Of a stretch of DNA of 64,000 bases, positions 50,610-60,685 are shown piece by piece (positions within the stretch are counted from its first letter, which is position 1; the number at the start of each line of letters is the position of its first letter). Origin of the DNA: Allolobophora icterica. Its lineage: Eukaryota > Annelida > Clitellata > Crassiclitellata > Lumbricidae. The stretch lies in assembly GCA_963556255.1 (NCBI GenBank), contig OY744605.1:3254187-3318186 (forward strand). The letters are read 5' to 3'. The position numbers were made by a program, and so were the translations under genes. The notes beneath the pieces were generated by a model. The model worked only from the letters and a program-made list of their open reading frames with translations, ran no database searches and was not told where the DNA came from.

Positions 50610-51595
50610 CGATGGCGAACCAAAACCAATTCGTAATCAGATGACGCTGTTCTGTAGTCTCAGGTATAACCAGAGAAAGACAAAAGCGACCTGGTTGGAA
50701 AACAATAAGCCCGGATTAAAATTGACCACTTATTAGTGACTTCTATTGCGCCGGTATCTATTGCACGAGGCATCAATCGATGGCACACCAAATCCAAACC
50801 GTAATCAGATCAACACCCAGAAGATCAGCACAATAAGACAGAGAGGCAGCCTATATGGTCGATAAGCAGTTGGTGAATTATGGATTTGATTAGAGCAGTC
50901 CTACATTTTCTGAGGTGGTCATTATCAAATTACTAGTGTATTTTCCCGTCATAATTATGACGTTGGTTAAAATGCTCTGAACGCCGTCGTCAAGACGACC
51001 GTCGTCAAGACGACAGTATAGTGACGTCACAAACGGTTTCACAATAGAACAGAAAGGCTTTGTGACGTAGCGTTATACCAGGACAAATTTGCATATAAGG
51101 AAACTATACGTATAGATATTTGCGTTGTATTGTATATTAATAGTTTTATTGGCTGTTTCTTCTAACCAAAAAGGAGCCATGGGTATGAAGTGTTACCACG
51201 CTTTCACTTAAGAAAACCATCTTAGCCATTTTCAATGAAGGATTAATAATATAATTAATTCGTCTCATAAAGAATTGGATAGATATTGATTGCACGATAA
51301 AAACGTGTTTATTAATTATTGCTGTAATTTTAATCGGGCTGGTAATAATTGGTGTATGAAGTTACTATTTAGCCGTAATAGTTATCTCCAAGCTTCTAAA
51401 GCGCCACTCGAAGGCCAAGCGCAGGGCACCAGCCTATTCACGATCGCTACTATTTAGGTGCTTGTAATAATTAGTTGGTTCAGTGATTATAGGGTCTAAT
51501 AGCTAATTAACTCAATTATTAATAATTTTAAAACAACCTCAGTGACTATCAGGTTAAACAGTTAATCAACTTAATAATTGATGGGTTTAAAGGCC
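50610..51595. other. Intergenic, old repeat scraps only
   Basis: Contains an inverse LINE tail at 51395-51445 (CTTCTAAAGCGCCACTCGAA) and a SINE 3' scrap at about 51175. CGTCGTCAAGACGACCGTCG palindromic text at 50990. No exon recognised. Confidence 0.5.
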
Positions 51596-51599
51596 ACTC

Positions 51600-51850
51600 C
51601 TCTCTTCGATCAGCATTTGCTGGAAAGTATGTTGTTCCTGATAGGCTGATACACGTCTTGTCTTTGGCCGGCGTTCATTCAGAGTTGCCAGTCCCACCAT
51701 CTGGAACTCTCTATCTCATGTTCGCAACTATCTTTTAACGTATTTCGCTCTAAACTGAAAACATACCTCTTCCAGTGTATACCTATAGCTCTTACTGGTT
51801 GCCAGGCTTCAATGTGAACTTCTGAACTATGAAAGGAGGGCATTATTAAA
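51600..51850 (+). pseudogene. LINE ORF2 C-terminal remnant
   Basis: One frame reads FGRRSFRVASPTIWNSLSHV, the closing block of a CR1/L2-like protein, followed by a degenerate tail GAAAGGAGGGCATTATTAAA. Heavily decayed. Confidence 0.65.
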
Positions 51851-51854
51851 TTAC

Positions 51855-52074
51855 AGCTGTATTGTATCAAATTTCAGTAGTATTGTATTGTATCAAATTA
51901 CAGTTGTATTGTATTGTATCGTATCAAAGTACAGTTGTATTGTATCAAATTACAGTAGTATTGTATTGTTTCAAATTACAGTTGTATTGTATCACATTAC
52001 AGTTGTATTGTATTGTATCAAATTACAGTTGTATTGTATCAAATTACAATTGTATTGTATTGTATCAAATTGCA
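51855..52074. repeat. SINE-tail-derived minisatellite abutting GATA exon 1
   Basis: About nine units of TATTGTATCAAATTACAGTT in 21- and 26-bp versions. The seed phrase (TATCAAATACAGTTGTATTG) is the tail of the SINE at 53120-53235 and 27838. Every unit ends in TTACAG, an acceptor-like trinucleotide, and the last variant, ATTGCAG at 52069-52075, directly precedes the GATA coding exon. Confidence 0.9.
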
Positions 52075-52110
52075 GCCTTCTTTTTGACGTCGCCTCATCG
52101 CACCACCACG

Positions 52111-52771
52111 ATGCAGGGCTACGAGTTCTCTGTCTCCGCAGCCGCCGCATCCCGGCTTCCTTACCAACCCTACCAGATCCTCGACCCATCGGAAGACTGG
52201 TCATCACGACCCTCCTACATCCACCCTGGTGCCGCCGCGGGGCGACTCTACTTCCCCTTCGTCGGTGATTACGTCCCACCACCCTTCGTCGATAGCAACG
52301 GAGGGGTTAGGGTAGTATCCAACCCCAGGGAATGCGACATAACGGATATCAGCAACAACTACGTCACACCTCACCCTCACCAAGGATACGTGCGACACCA
52401 GGGGACTCTCAGTCCACCCGTGACCCCCGCCCAGATGACGTCCTTCCACGGCCAAACCGGAAACCACTTTCCAGACTATCCGGAAGTCGCGAACGAGACG
52501 AAACTGGAGGATGTAAGCAGTACTTCCTCGCTGTCGCTAGGTGGCGCCGTCGTAACGCCAGACTCTGTAGCCGAGGCGCAGCATCAGGCAGGGCAGCAGT
52601 TCCGCGCGCAGTCGGAGAACGGTCAGTGGATGCAGAAGAGGGAGTGGCACCTGGCATCGAGTTCCGCCTTCAATCTCCATCAACATTATCAGCAGCAGCA
52701 GCAACAGATTCCATCGTACCTGACGGCGGACAGTCGCGCTAAAGAAATCATCGCATCGAATTACAACGACG
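52111..52771 (+). CDS. gata456: GATA exon 1 (N-terminal region)
   Basis: 220 codons plus one base; donor GTAGGT at 52772. The protein is rich in Tyr, Pro, Ser and Ala, with [13 protein letters not shown] and [13 protein letters not shown] near the start and a Gln run ([10 protein letters not shown]) near the end. It is the usual disordered activation region and not conserved enough to align by eye. Part of it (52346-52494) exists as an inverted copy in the following intron. Confidence 0.88.
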
Positions 52772-55700
52772 GTAGGTCTTTGGTTAGCGCTAAATAAATT
52801 TAAGATTACGTTACAATGACGTCCACTTGGCTGACCAGTGACCATCCATCAATCTGGGTTTCATTTTCTTATCTACTCTCTCCTACTTTGATTGGAATAC
52901 GGTAGCTGGATCATATAGTTGGCGACTTCCGGATAGTCGGGAAAGTGGTTTCCGGTCTGGCCGTGGAAGGACGTCATCTAGGCGGGGGTCACGGGTGGAC
53001 TTAGAGTTCCCTGGTGCCGCACGTATCCTTGGTGGGGGTGGGGTGTGACGTAGTTGTTGCTGATATAATCCATGTACATGTATATCCGCATTATAATAAC
53101 AATACTGATTAGGAATCTAGAGCAGGTACTTCACTCACAATTGCTCTGCGCCATCGATGTTCTGTCGTATGGTCGTTGTTGAACTTTTGAACTTTGGAAG
53201 TAGGGCAATATCAAATACAGTTGTATTGTATTCTTCAAATTTAATAATTTCTGAATAATATTAACAAATATATTTATTGTAATAAAACTGCTTATTAACC
53301 AATATTAAGGTTATCTGCCTTATGTTTATCATAGGCCAATTGTTATTTTGATATTAATTGAAGTGCTGCAACCATTGTCATATATCTTTGCGCCGACACT
53401 GTTATTAATTGTAAACTCTAGATTTAAAACCTGAACTGATCGATTTCTATTGCAATCTCAGTTCCTCTCTGAGGTACTTAACAGGCGCTATATCAGTCGT
53501 CTTGACCCATGTATACAAACATACAGACGACAGACAGGGACAGACAGACAGACACATATACATACATACAATCAAACATACACACACACATTCAACATAC
53601 ACACACATATACACAGTGTTGTACAGTAGCGAAGTAAAAATAATGCGTAACTGTACTTAAGTAAAAGTTTCGGTAATTTTACTTGTAAAGAAGTATCATA
53701 AAACGGAAATACTTTTACTTTCGTCGAAGTGAAATTTAATCCAGCTTTCAGTACTTTCACTTAGTTACAATTTACGTAATTTTCATTACAGTGTTCGTTA
53801 CTAAAAATTGCGCTATAACATTTCGTTAGAAAGGGCGCAGCTGAAAGAGCTAATATAAATTTGTGTACAGTATGCATGCATACAGACAAACACACATACA
53901 GATATGCATACATACATTGATTTTTGTAGCGCCTTCTATGACATTATTGAAGCCAGAAGCAAGTAGGTGTAGATCTGGAGGTATGCAGGAAGTGAGAGAG
54001 GAAGAAAAACAGATGAATAAATGTCTCGCAGCGTATAGGTCTCTTTACTTCGGGATAGCACAGAAAGTAAATTCCGGTGAGATTCCTCTCCTCTCCTCTA
54101 TTCTCCTCTCCTCTATTCTCCTCTTTCTCCTCTCCTATATTCTCCTCTATTCTCCTCTCCTCTATTTTCCTCTTAGCTCCTCTCCTCTCTCTCCTCTCGT
54201 ATACTCTCCTTCCCTAACCTGTCCTCTATATTCTCCTCTATTCTCCTCCTATATTCTCCTGTCCTCTTGTAACCTCTCCTCCTCTCCTAACCTCTCCTCT
54301 ATTCTTCTTCATTCTCCTCTCCTCTATTCTCATCTCCTCTCCTCTCTTAAGCTCTCCTCTTCTAACCTCTCCACTATTGCCCTCTCCTCCATTCTCCTCT
54401 CCTCTGTTCTCCTCTATTTTTCTCTTCTATATTCTCTCCGCTCTCCGAACATTTCCTCTATTCTCCTCTAATCTCCTGTGTTCTCCTCTCCTCTATTCTC
54501 CTCTCCTCTAACTCCCATATTGAAATCATTACCGTGGCTGCCCATCGGACAACGAAACCCAGTTTAAAATCCACCTTTCAGATAACAAGGTAATAGATTT
54601 CAACCAGGTGACCTATCTCTCTTCCTTTCTCTCCCATTACCCCGACAAAGACTGCACTCGTTCAACGGACATCTTGACTCACTCGCTCTGCTTTCCGTAC
54701 TGGAACAGCGTCGAGCGCTCGGGCGTTCTCCGTGGCTGGTCCAGAGTTTTGGACGACACTGCCCAATTCTACGCGTTCTTAATTTCTTATTCTTTGATGT
54801 TATTCATGTCTAGACTCAAGCCACTTCGTCTCTTTCAACTTGGTTTCTTATCGTAGCCTGGCTTTCATGTCTCTGATCTTTCAGATTTCGACTAATGAAG
54901 ACAAGCGCTGTTGAAAAATTTGAAACTTGAAAATAGACTATCCATATAGGCCCAACAACCTCTATAGGCTTAGCAATTTCTTTAGACCTAATCAGGGACG
55001 TCTACCCCCCCCCCCGAACTCATTGGAGCAACTTCCCCTCCCCTCCCTCCTTTCCCCTTCCCTCACCCCGTTAATAATGGCCCACACACTGACAGATCTT
55101 CCCCCTTTTCTTGGAAGGAGCATTTGCTCCAAGGTTTCCGTGGTGTAGACGCCTCTGGACCTGATAACAGTTGTATGCCTAACAACGTCTATAGCTTATT
55201 ACACTTTCTGGAGGTCTAATAACTTTTGTAGGCCTAACAACGTCTACAGATTATTACATTTTCTGTAGGCCTAATAACATTTGTAGGCTTAACAAAATCT
55301 ATAGGCTCCTAGGGCAGTGCTTCCCAAAATAGTGGTCCACGGCCCGGTGCCAGTCCGCAAATCGAGTCAAGAAACTGGACAAAAAAGACGATAGACGTTT
55401 CATGCAGTTAAATTTTTGATGTTTTCCCAACAATATCCGCTCCTTCCAATGTAACTACAATTATAATTCTTTTTACCAAATTCCAAAATTTGTTTTAAAT
55501 TCTCGTTAGTTAAATCTTATAGCTAATACATAATTTAAGGTGATAAAAAAAGAAAAATAATAACTTGGGCACCGGTCCTGCCTCAACGGGAAAATTCCTG
55601 CCGATTCGTCACACTGAAAGTAAATTCCTGCCAGTCTCACTCAAACGTTTGGGAAGCGCTGTTCTAGGGATAATTTTCAATGTAAACTTTCCTTTTTACG

Positions 55701-58700
55701 TAGCCTAAGCATAATTTTCTGCTGTAAGCTAACTTTCCCTCTGTATGCCAGCGTTTTCCGTAGGTCACAACGCTTTCAGTGGGTCGAACTGTTGTTTAAC
55801 CAATTTAATGTCGATCGATCATGCCTAAACTTCTCATTAATCCGGTTTGACTTATTACCCATTGTGACCTGACCTTTGTTTTCCTGACCTATATATCAGA
55901 TTTCGACTGGTTATCTCTGGGGTGCTCGATAGCTCAGTGGTTAGCATGTTGGACTGTCAATCGAGATGTAGAGGTTCAAATCCCACCAGGGCAGAAATTT
56001 GGTTCGAGATTTCTGCTCCACCTGAACTCCCCCCCCCCATAACCAACTCAGCTATGATGAGTACGGCGACCGTACAATATCGGTGGGCAAACCAGAGGGC
56101 GAAAAAATGACCACCCGCCCTCTAAATGCCAAGGATAAGAAAATGAAGTCGCTAACACTTCATACCCATGGCTGCCTCAGGACCAGCTTCAGGGACTGCT
56201 CTTTTTCTACGGCAGGTTCTGGGTTCTTCAGCATCTTACTTGATTGATCTCCTGTGCTTTAAGCAAAGTTGATTTAGAAGTCATATATTAGATCCTCTCG
56301 TCTTACCTTGCCTTCAGTAGTTTCCTGCTTTCTGCCTGGTATGAATTTATCTTGCGCCAGCTTTGAAGCTGGTCTCCGTGACGTGAGTTTTGTGTTGCGT
56401 TGATAAATTACCGATTCTGACGTTTACATTTACGTTCGTTTACATTTCCATCCGCAGTCACTCGTCTTAATTGCGAAAACCAAGTCGAAATGGAATTTTG
56501 CCCGAAGCTATTCATTTAATTTCTGTGGCGCCATTTAGGCCTTTAGTGCACTCACATGCGCTTGTGCCCAGGGGATATCACTGCTGAGGACATTTTGAAA
56601 AATGACATTTTTCGCGCGTAATTTTAAGTCAAAAAGCACTTAATAAGGTAAATATTTGAACCTTCAAGCAGTCAAATTATCATAATGAGCTCATTATTAA
56701 TGAGGATATCAACCTCAAGCCTCAAGGTCATAAAAAAACCATTTAATCATTTCATCATTGGTGGCGCCTGGTGGTACTAAAAAAAGGCAAAATTCACTGG
56801 TGGGGAAAAGGTAAGGACTGGAGGGGAATTTGAAAGGGCTGGTGGGGAATTTCTCCACCAGTTAACATGTTAAAAATGCCCTGCTTATGGCTGGTGGATG
56901 TAGTAAACAGGAAAATAAAGATGACAAGGAAGTGTTGAATTGGAATATAATATATTCATGTTTATTGACATGCTCACTGACAAACCGCAGTTAGTTACAT
57001 TGAAACAATCATTGAAACATGACGGTACAATTATCAAGACCATCTGAGGCTGAGTGTCCATGACCGCGTTAATCCAACAGCCTTATGAGGAAAACATACA
57101 TTACTAGGATGTTATATGGGACTGTTGCGGAAAGGTGTATACGGTTGTATACCAAAACGCGGATAGCAATTGGTTGAATAAAGAATATTCTTATCTTTGT
57201 CTAATAGAACACACGTCTTTGCAATCTGTTAGGCGCCCGCTCATTTTACAGCTACCACCCTAGGAAGTGGAAGGCTGAATCGACTTAGCGGGGGCTTACC
57301 GTACGGGGATGGAACCGCATCTTTCAAGATCTTGTGTTCTTCATGCATTGTATTACCATTCATCTATACTATTGTCTAGTATGGACAGTTGCTGTAATGC
57401 TATTAACCTATTTATCTGCCTATTACCTATTTATTTGTCTCTGTTTAGCTCTTCGCATCTTCCCTTCCATTGTTTTTTGTAGCGCCTTAATATGTGACTT
57501 TCTACGATCCTTCCATCGACACATCTGTCTCGCTCTCTCTAACTCTGTATTTTGTATTGATGCGCTGCGAATTGTGTTGCCTGTGCAACGGTTGTTTTCT
57601 ATAATCGTGTTGCCCGTGCAACGGTGTCTTTTTAAACTGTGTTGGTTGGTTGTGCAACGGTTGTCCTTTATAATTGTATTGCCTGCGTAACGGTTGTCTT
57701 TTATAACTTTTTTGTGCAACGGTTGACTTTTATAGCTTCTTAGTTGCGCAACGGTTGCTTTTGGTTGTGCAAGGGTTGTCTTTAATAACTGTGTTGGTTG
57801 TGCAAGGGTTGTCTTTTATAACGGTCGTCTTTTACAACTGTGATAATTGTGCAACGGTTGCCTTTGATAACGGTTGTCTTTAATAACAGCGTTTATTGTG
57901 CAACGGTTGTCTTTTATAACTGCGTTACAGTCAACGGTCAGCAATATCGCCCACAACTGCAGCAGCTTCAGCAACAAGAACACGATCACCATCACCATCA
58001 TCAGCAACAGTTGCTCCATCCCTACAACACGCACCAGCTTCATCAGAAGCAGCTTCAGCAGCCTCATCCCCATCACCACCACCACCTTCAGCAGCAGCAG
58101 CAACTGCATCCCAACGTCGTCCAGCATCAATGCGCCAAGTGCGGTCAGTTCCTCGGATCCGTTCCGTGGATCACAAACGAACAGGAACTGAACCATCTGC
58201 TCTGCGACCTCTGTCGATTGGAAGTGTCGTCGCTCCAGTCCTCGCTGACCGTCGCTCCTCTTCCGTCCGTTCACCTGCCCCCGCAGGGAGCTCTTCCGTC
58301 GGGGTCCCTGGCGTCGTCTCTTTCCTCGACGACCCTCTCTTCGGCTCTCAACCCTCTTCTTACACAACGACACACGTCCGCCCCAACGCCCGCCCAAAGA
58401 CCTCTCACCAGAAAGGTAAGCTGCGCTATATAATTTGTCTGTCTTTCTGTCTGTGTGTCTGTCTTTCTATCTACCTGAGTCTGTCTGTCTTCGAGTGTTT
58501 TGTTGGTCTGTGTTTTCTGTCTGAATATCTCTATCTGTCTATGTCTTGTTGTCTGTCTTGCTGTGAGTCTGTATGTCTGTATGTGAGTTTGTCGGTCTGT
58601 CTATCTATCTGTCTGTCTATGTGTCTATCTCTGAGTCTGTCTGCCTGTGAGTCTGTGTTTCTGTCTTTGTGTCTGTGAGTCTGTGTGTCTCCCTGTGTGT

Positions 58701-60046
58701 CCGTCTGTGTATCTGTCTGGAGTATGTATGTCTGCTTCAATCTGCAGTATGCCTATCTTTCTGACGTATGCCTATTTGTGTGTCTAGGGTGGAAGGAGGG
58801 CTGGTCTGATCTGTGCCAACTGCAAAACGAACTCAACGACCCTCTGGAGACGAGACTCTCACGGGGAACCAGTCTGCAACGCATGCGGCCTCTACTTCAA
58901 ACTACACAACGTACGCAACGCTTACTTACATACCTACTGAGCTAACTTACTTGCTTGCTTACTTATTTGCTTAGTTACTTACCTATTTAATTACTTACTT
59001 CATTCCTTACTTACTTGCCTACTTACTCACTTGCTTAATTACTTACTTCCTTGCTCACTTGTTTACTTTCTTACTTCCTTACTTAGTTACTTACTTGCAT
59101 TTTCCTTACTTGCTTCCTTGCTTACTTACTTACTGAGCTTACTAACTTAACTTACGTAACTTAATTTACTTAACTTTAATTACTTAGCTCAGTTACTTAG
59201 CTTATTGATTAGTTTGTTTATATATTTACTTACTTGCCTACAGAGATTGTTGAATTAGTTATTCTACGCTGGATGGGAAGCGATGAAAGGCATTAAAGGG
59301 AGGAGTTAGGAAGAGAAGGGAACGAGGAGAATGAAGGATGAGTGAATGGAAAGTAGATGAGGCAAAGGGTGAGATGGAGATGGGGTAGATTGGGTGAAAG
59401 AGGAAGAAACGCAGGGAGTGGAAAAGTAGAGGAAAGCATCCCGAGCAAAGCATTTGAGAGAAGAAGAAGGAAGTAGAGACGGGAAAGAAAGAGCTTTTAA
59501 GGGAAGGGGAGAAGGGCAGAGGGGAGGAAAGTACAGAGGAAGAAAGGGGGAAGAGGGTAATACGTTCATTCATTCATCAATTGATCCGTTCATCCATTGA
59601 TCCGCTCATTCACTTGATCCATTCATTGATCCGTTCATTCATTGATCCGTTCAATCATTGGTTCATTCATTGATCTGTTCATTCATTGATCCATTCATTG
59701 ATCCGTTCATTCGTTCATCTAATGATCCGTGCATTCATCCATTATTTTCTTTCACTCATCGTTACATTTATTCAGCGCATTTTGTGGCTTTATTTAAACT
59801 GAGGATTTTGGCGTTGAAAATGATCTTCACTCAGTAACAATCTTCGAGTGCTGTTGTACATTGCGATTACAGCTCCATAACAGTTTTCAGATGAGATTAG
59901 ATAAGACTTGGTCATAAGATTAGATAAGATTTTTGTCGTTCTCTGCCGACAGATGTCACGACCGCCGTCGATGAGAAAAGATTCGATTCAGACGAGAAAG
60001 AGAAGATCACAGCAGGGAACTCTCAAGATCCAACAGACCACAGCAG
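52111..60046 (+). CDS. gata456: GATA transcription factor, GATA4/5/6-like (3' end not found)
   Basis: Coding exons: 52111-52771, 57931-58415, 58788-58910, 59953-60046. All junctions are GT..AG and phases agree (1, 0, 0, then 1). About 454 residues are recovered. Exon 1 is a disordered activation-type region; exon 2 has His/Gln runs and a degenerate N-finger; exon 3 is a perfect C-finger ([20 protein letters not shown], then [13 protein letters not shown]); exon 4 is the basic tail ([17 protein letters not shown]). Introns before RRAGL and after KLHN are at the positions shared by animal GATA genes. The GEPVCNACG and QTRKR choices favour the 4/5/6 class, which specifies endoderm and mesoderm. 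A terminal exon must lie after 60046, probably outside or unrecognised. The start ATG has A at -3 and follows an acceptor at 52075, so a 5' untranslated exon lies upstream. Confidence 0.93.
52917..53066 (-). pseudogene. Inverted partial copy of GATA exon 1 in intron 1
   Basis: On the minus strand this matches exon 1 positions 52346-52494 over 149 bp with nine differences (94%). In the exon's frame, eight of the nine are silent third-position changes and the ninth turns a Gln codon (CAG) into TAG. Homology stops abruptly at both ends (ATATCAGC and GTCGCCAAC). The pattern implies the source was under protein-level selection for a long time before or after separation, then acquired a stop. Confidence 0.93.
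53115..53238 (+). repeat. SINE family C, 3' half
   Basis: CTTCACTCACAATTGCTCTG, CGCCATCGATGTTCTG and the tail AGGGCAATATCAAATACAGT, then TGTATTGTATTC. It lacks the tRNA-like head. In GATA intron 1. Confidence 0.8.
53240..54080. other. Intron 1 of GATA, mostly plain with CAGA/CACA tracts
   Basis: Short CAGACAGA/CATACATA tracts at 53520-53620 and 53862-53915. No exon recognised. Confidence 0.5.
54080..54515. repeat. (CTCCT)n-type pyrimidine array
   Basis: Degenerate TATTCTCCTCTCCTC repeats over about 430 bp in GATA intron 1. Confidence 0.93.
54528..54905 (+). pseudogene. LINE ORF2 C-terminal remnant
   Basis: The phrase TGGCTGCCCATCGGACAACG reads WLPIGQR, followed after a frame change by [12 protein letters not shown], the HWLP..RI.FK block of CR1/L2-like elements. 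The rest is degenerate. In GATA intron 1. Confidence 0.55.
54993..55157 (+). mobile_element. hAT-type MITE, family CAGGGGCGTCT, copy 3
   Basis: 165 bp, ends CAGGGACGTCTACC and GTGTAGACGCCTCTG; flanks GACCTAAT (54985-54992) and GACCTGAT (55158-55165) differ at one base. Same inside as copy 2 at 28125. In GATA intron 1. Confidence 0.88.
55315..55661. mobile_element. hAT-type MITE, ends CAGTGCTTCCCAAA
   Basis: 347 bp, ends CAGTGCTTCCCAAAAT and GTTTGGGAAGCGCTG. Flanks TCCTAGGG (55307-55314) and TTCTAGGG (55662-55669) differ at one base. The CAGTGCTTCCCAAA end is widespread among animal hAT elements. In GATA intron 1. Confidence 0.9.
55918..56180 (+). mobile_element. tRNA-derived SINE, family B, full length
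   Basis: Best copy of the family. Head with box A TAGCTCAGTGGTTAGCATG and box B GGTTCAAATCCCACC; body GCAGAAATTTGGTTCGAGAT and CAACTCAGCTATGATGAGTA; 3' block AAATGAAGTCGCTAACACTT and CATACCCATGGCTGCCTCAG, followed by a GGGACTGCTCTTTTTCTAC unit of the ~65-bp repeat. The stretch right after box B has no tRNA acceptor stem, so it is not a functional tRNA gene. Confidence 0.92.
56220..57555. other. Intron 1 of GATA, plain sequence
   Basis: No repeat array or exon recognised. At 56760-56880 GGTGG..GAATTTCTCCACC text forms weak inverted repeats that may be an old MITE. Confidence 0.4.
57558..57926. repeat. Minisatellite abutting GATA exon 2 acceptor
   Basis: About eleven units of TTGTGCAACGGTTGTCTTTT plus ATAACTGTG-type spacer. 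The last unit provides the pyrimidine stretch and acceptor (CTTTTATAACTGCGTTACAG, ending 57930) of exon 2. Confidence 0.93.
57931..58415 (+). CDS. gata456: GATA exon 2 (degenerate N-finger)
   Basis: Two bases completing a Val codon, then 161 codons; donor GTAAGC at 58416. It begins [15 protein letters not shown] with long His/Gln runs, then [22 protein letters not shown]. This lies where the N-terminal GATA finger belongs. The spacing is C-x2-C-x20-C-x2-C in place of x17, the Trp is kept, and CNAC has become CDLC. Zinc binding is possible; classical DNA or FOG contacts are unlikely. The exon ends RPLTRK, recalling the conserved linker RPL..K. Confidence 0.88.
58416..58787. repeat. GATA intron 2, (CTGT)n microsatellite
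   Basis: Almost wholly CTGTCTGT/CTATCT repeats between 58430 and 58720. Confidence 0.9.
58788..58910 (+). CDS. gata456: GATA exon 3 (C-terminal zinc finger)
   Basis: 41 codons, phase 0 at both ends, after TCTAG and before GTACGC. It encodes GGRRAGLI then C-x2-C-x17-C-N-A-C with the LWRR and GLYFKLHN blocks. All four Cys ligands are present. This finger binds WGATAR sites. Confidence 0.96.
58911..59755. repeat. GATA intron 3: (CTTA)n, purine tract, GATCCGTTCATTC repeats
   Basis: CTTACTTA repeats to about 59250, a GGAAGA-rich purine strand at 59270-59560, then about ten copies of a CATTGATCCGTTCATT unit to 59745. Confidence 0.9.
59893..59932 (+). promoter_or_regulatory. Paired GATA sites in intron 3
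   Basis: ATTAGATAAGA occurs at 59898-59908 and again at 59921-59931, both full AGATAAG sites about 23 bp apart and just upstream of exon 4. Possible autoregulatory intronic element or a chance duplication. Confidence 0.4.
59953..60046 (+). CDS. gata456: GATA exon 4 (basic tail)
   Basis: 31 codons plus one base, after GACAG. Starts [18 protein letters not shown], the C-terminal basic extension that contacts the minor groove. The donor GTAACG at 60047 is acceptable. If it is not used, the frame runs on to a TGA at 60172-60174 and the protein would end there. Confidence 0.88.
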
Positions 60047-60179
60047 GTAACGACGATGATCATATGATCCTAGATGGATCATGTGATCAAATGATCCTGA
60101 CAGGATCATTACTGAGAGGCCAGTCACTTGATATGACGTCATTGTTGACCCAGAATCTTTTGTATTTTGACTGAAATTT

Positions 60180-60335
60180 CTGTTTCATCTGCGCCCTTAG
60201 CCAACTCAGTAATGATGAGCACACTGGCCGTACGCTGTTGGCGGGTAGATGGCTGCCTGTTCCCACATGCCGAGGCTAAGAAAGTGATGTCGCTAACACC
60301 TCATACCCATGGCTGCCTCACATTCTAGCTTCAAG
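60180..60335 (+). repeat. SINE family B, 3' half
   Basis: TGCGCCCTTAGCCAACTCAG, CACTGGCCGTACGCTGTTGG and the 3' block GATGTCGCTAACACCTCATA and CCATGGCTGCCTCA. Head missing. Confidence 0.82.
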
Positions 60336-60419
60336 GAGTGCTTTTCTGCTACTGCAAATTATAAGACGGTACCAAGTTTTCGATTTAAGTAAGCAATTTT
60401 TTTTAATTTTTTTTTTATT

Positions 60420-60485
60420 CAAAAGTTTAATGTCATCATATGGCATCACAGGTCGTTGACGACAATTCAATAGTATGTACAATAC
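60420..60485 (-). repeat. LINE 3' tail (RNase H LINE family), minus
   Basis: AAGTTTAATGTCATCATATG and GTCGTTGACGACAATTCAAT, inverse of the tail of the LINE at 22711-24856. Confidence 0.78.
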
Positions 60486-60685
60486 AGTTAAAACAGAGAA
60501 TTGACAGCGTTTCACAGCATTTAGAAGTGTCAAAACAGCACCCTACGATGTTTCAAATACACATTTTTTAACAGTATAAATTATATACATATATATATAT
60601 ACATATATATATATATACATACATATACACACAGATATACAGTTGATAATGTCAATGATATTTGTGTTATGGTAAGACAGTCTTA

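Noticed and set aside
52332..52742. 136-codon alternative frame in GATA exon 1
   Set aside because: Shadow frame; the GATA frame is supported by splicing phase into exon 2.
55918..55995. Possible tRNA gene (box A and box B present)
   Set aside because: The head is followed by a SINE body, recurs at many sites with the same body, and does not close a standard acceptor stem.
60047..60174. Read-through of GATA exon 4 to the TGA as the true C-terminus
   Set aside because: A usable donor lies at 60047 and the added residues come from palindromic GATCAT repeats; kept only as an alternative.
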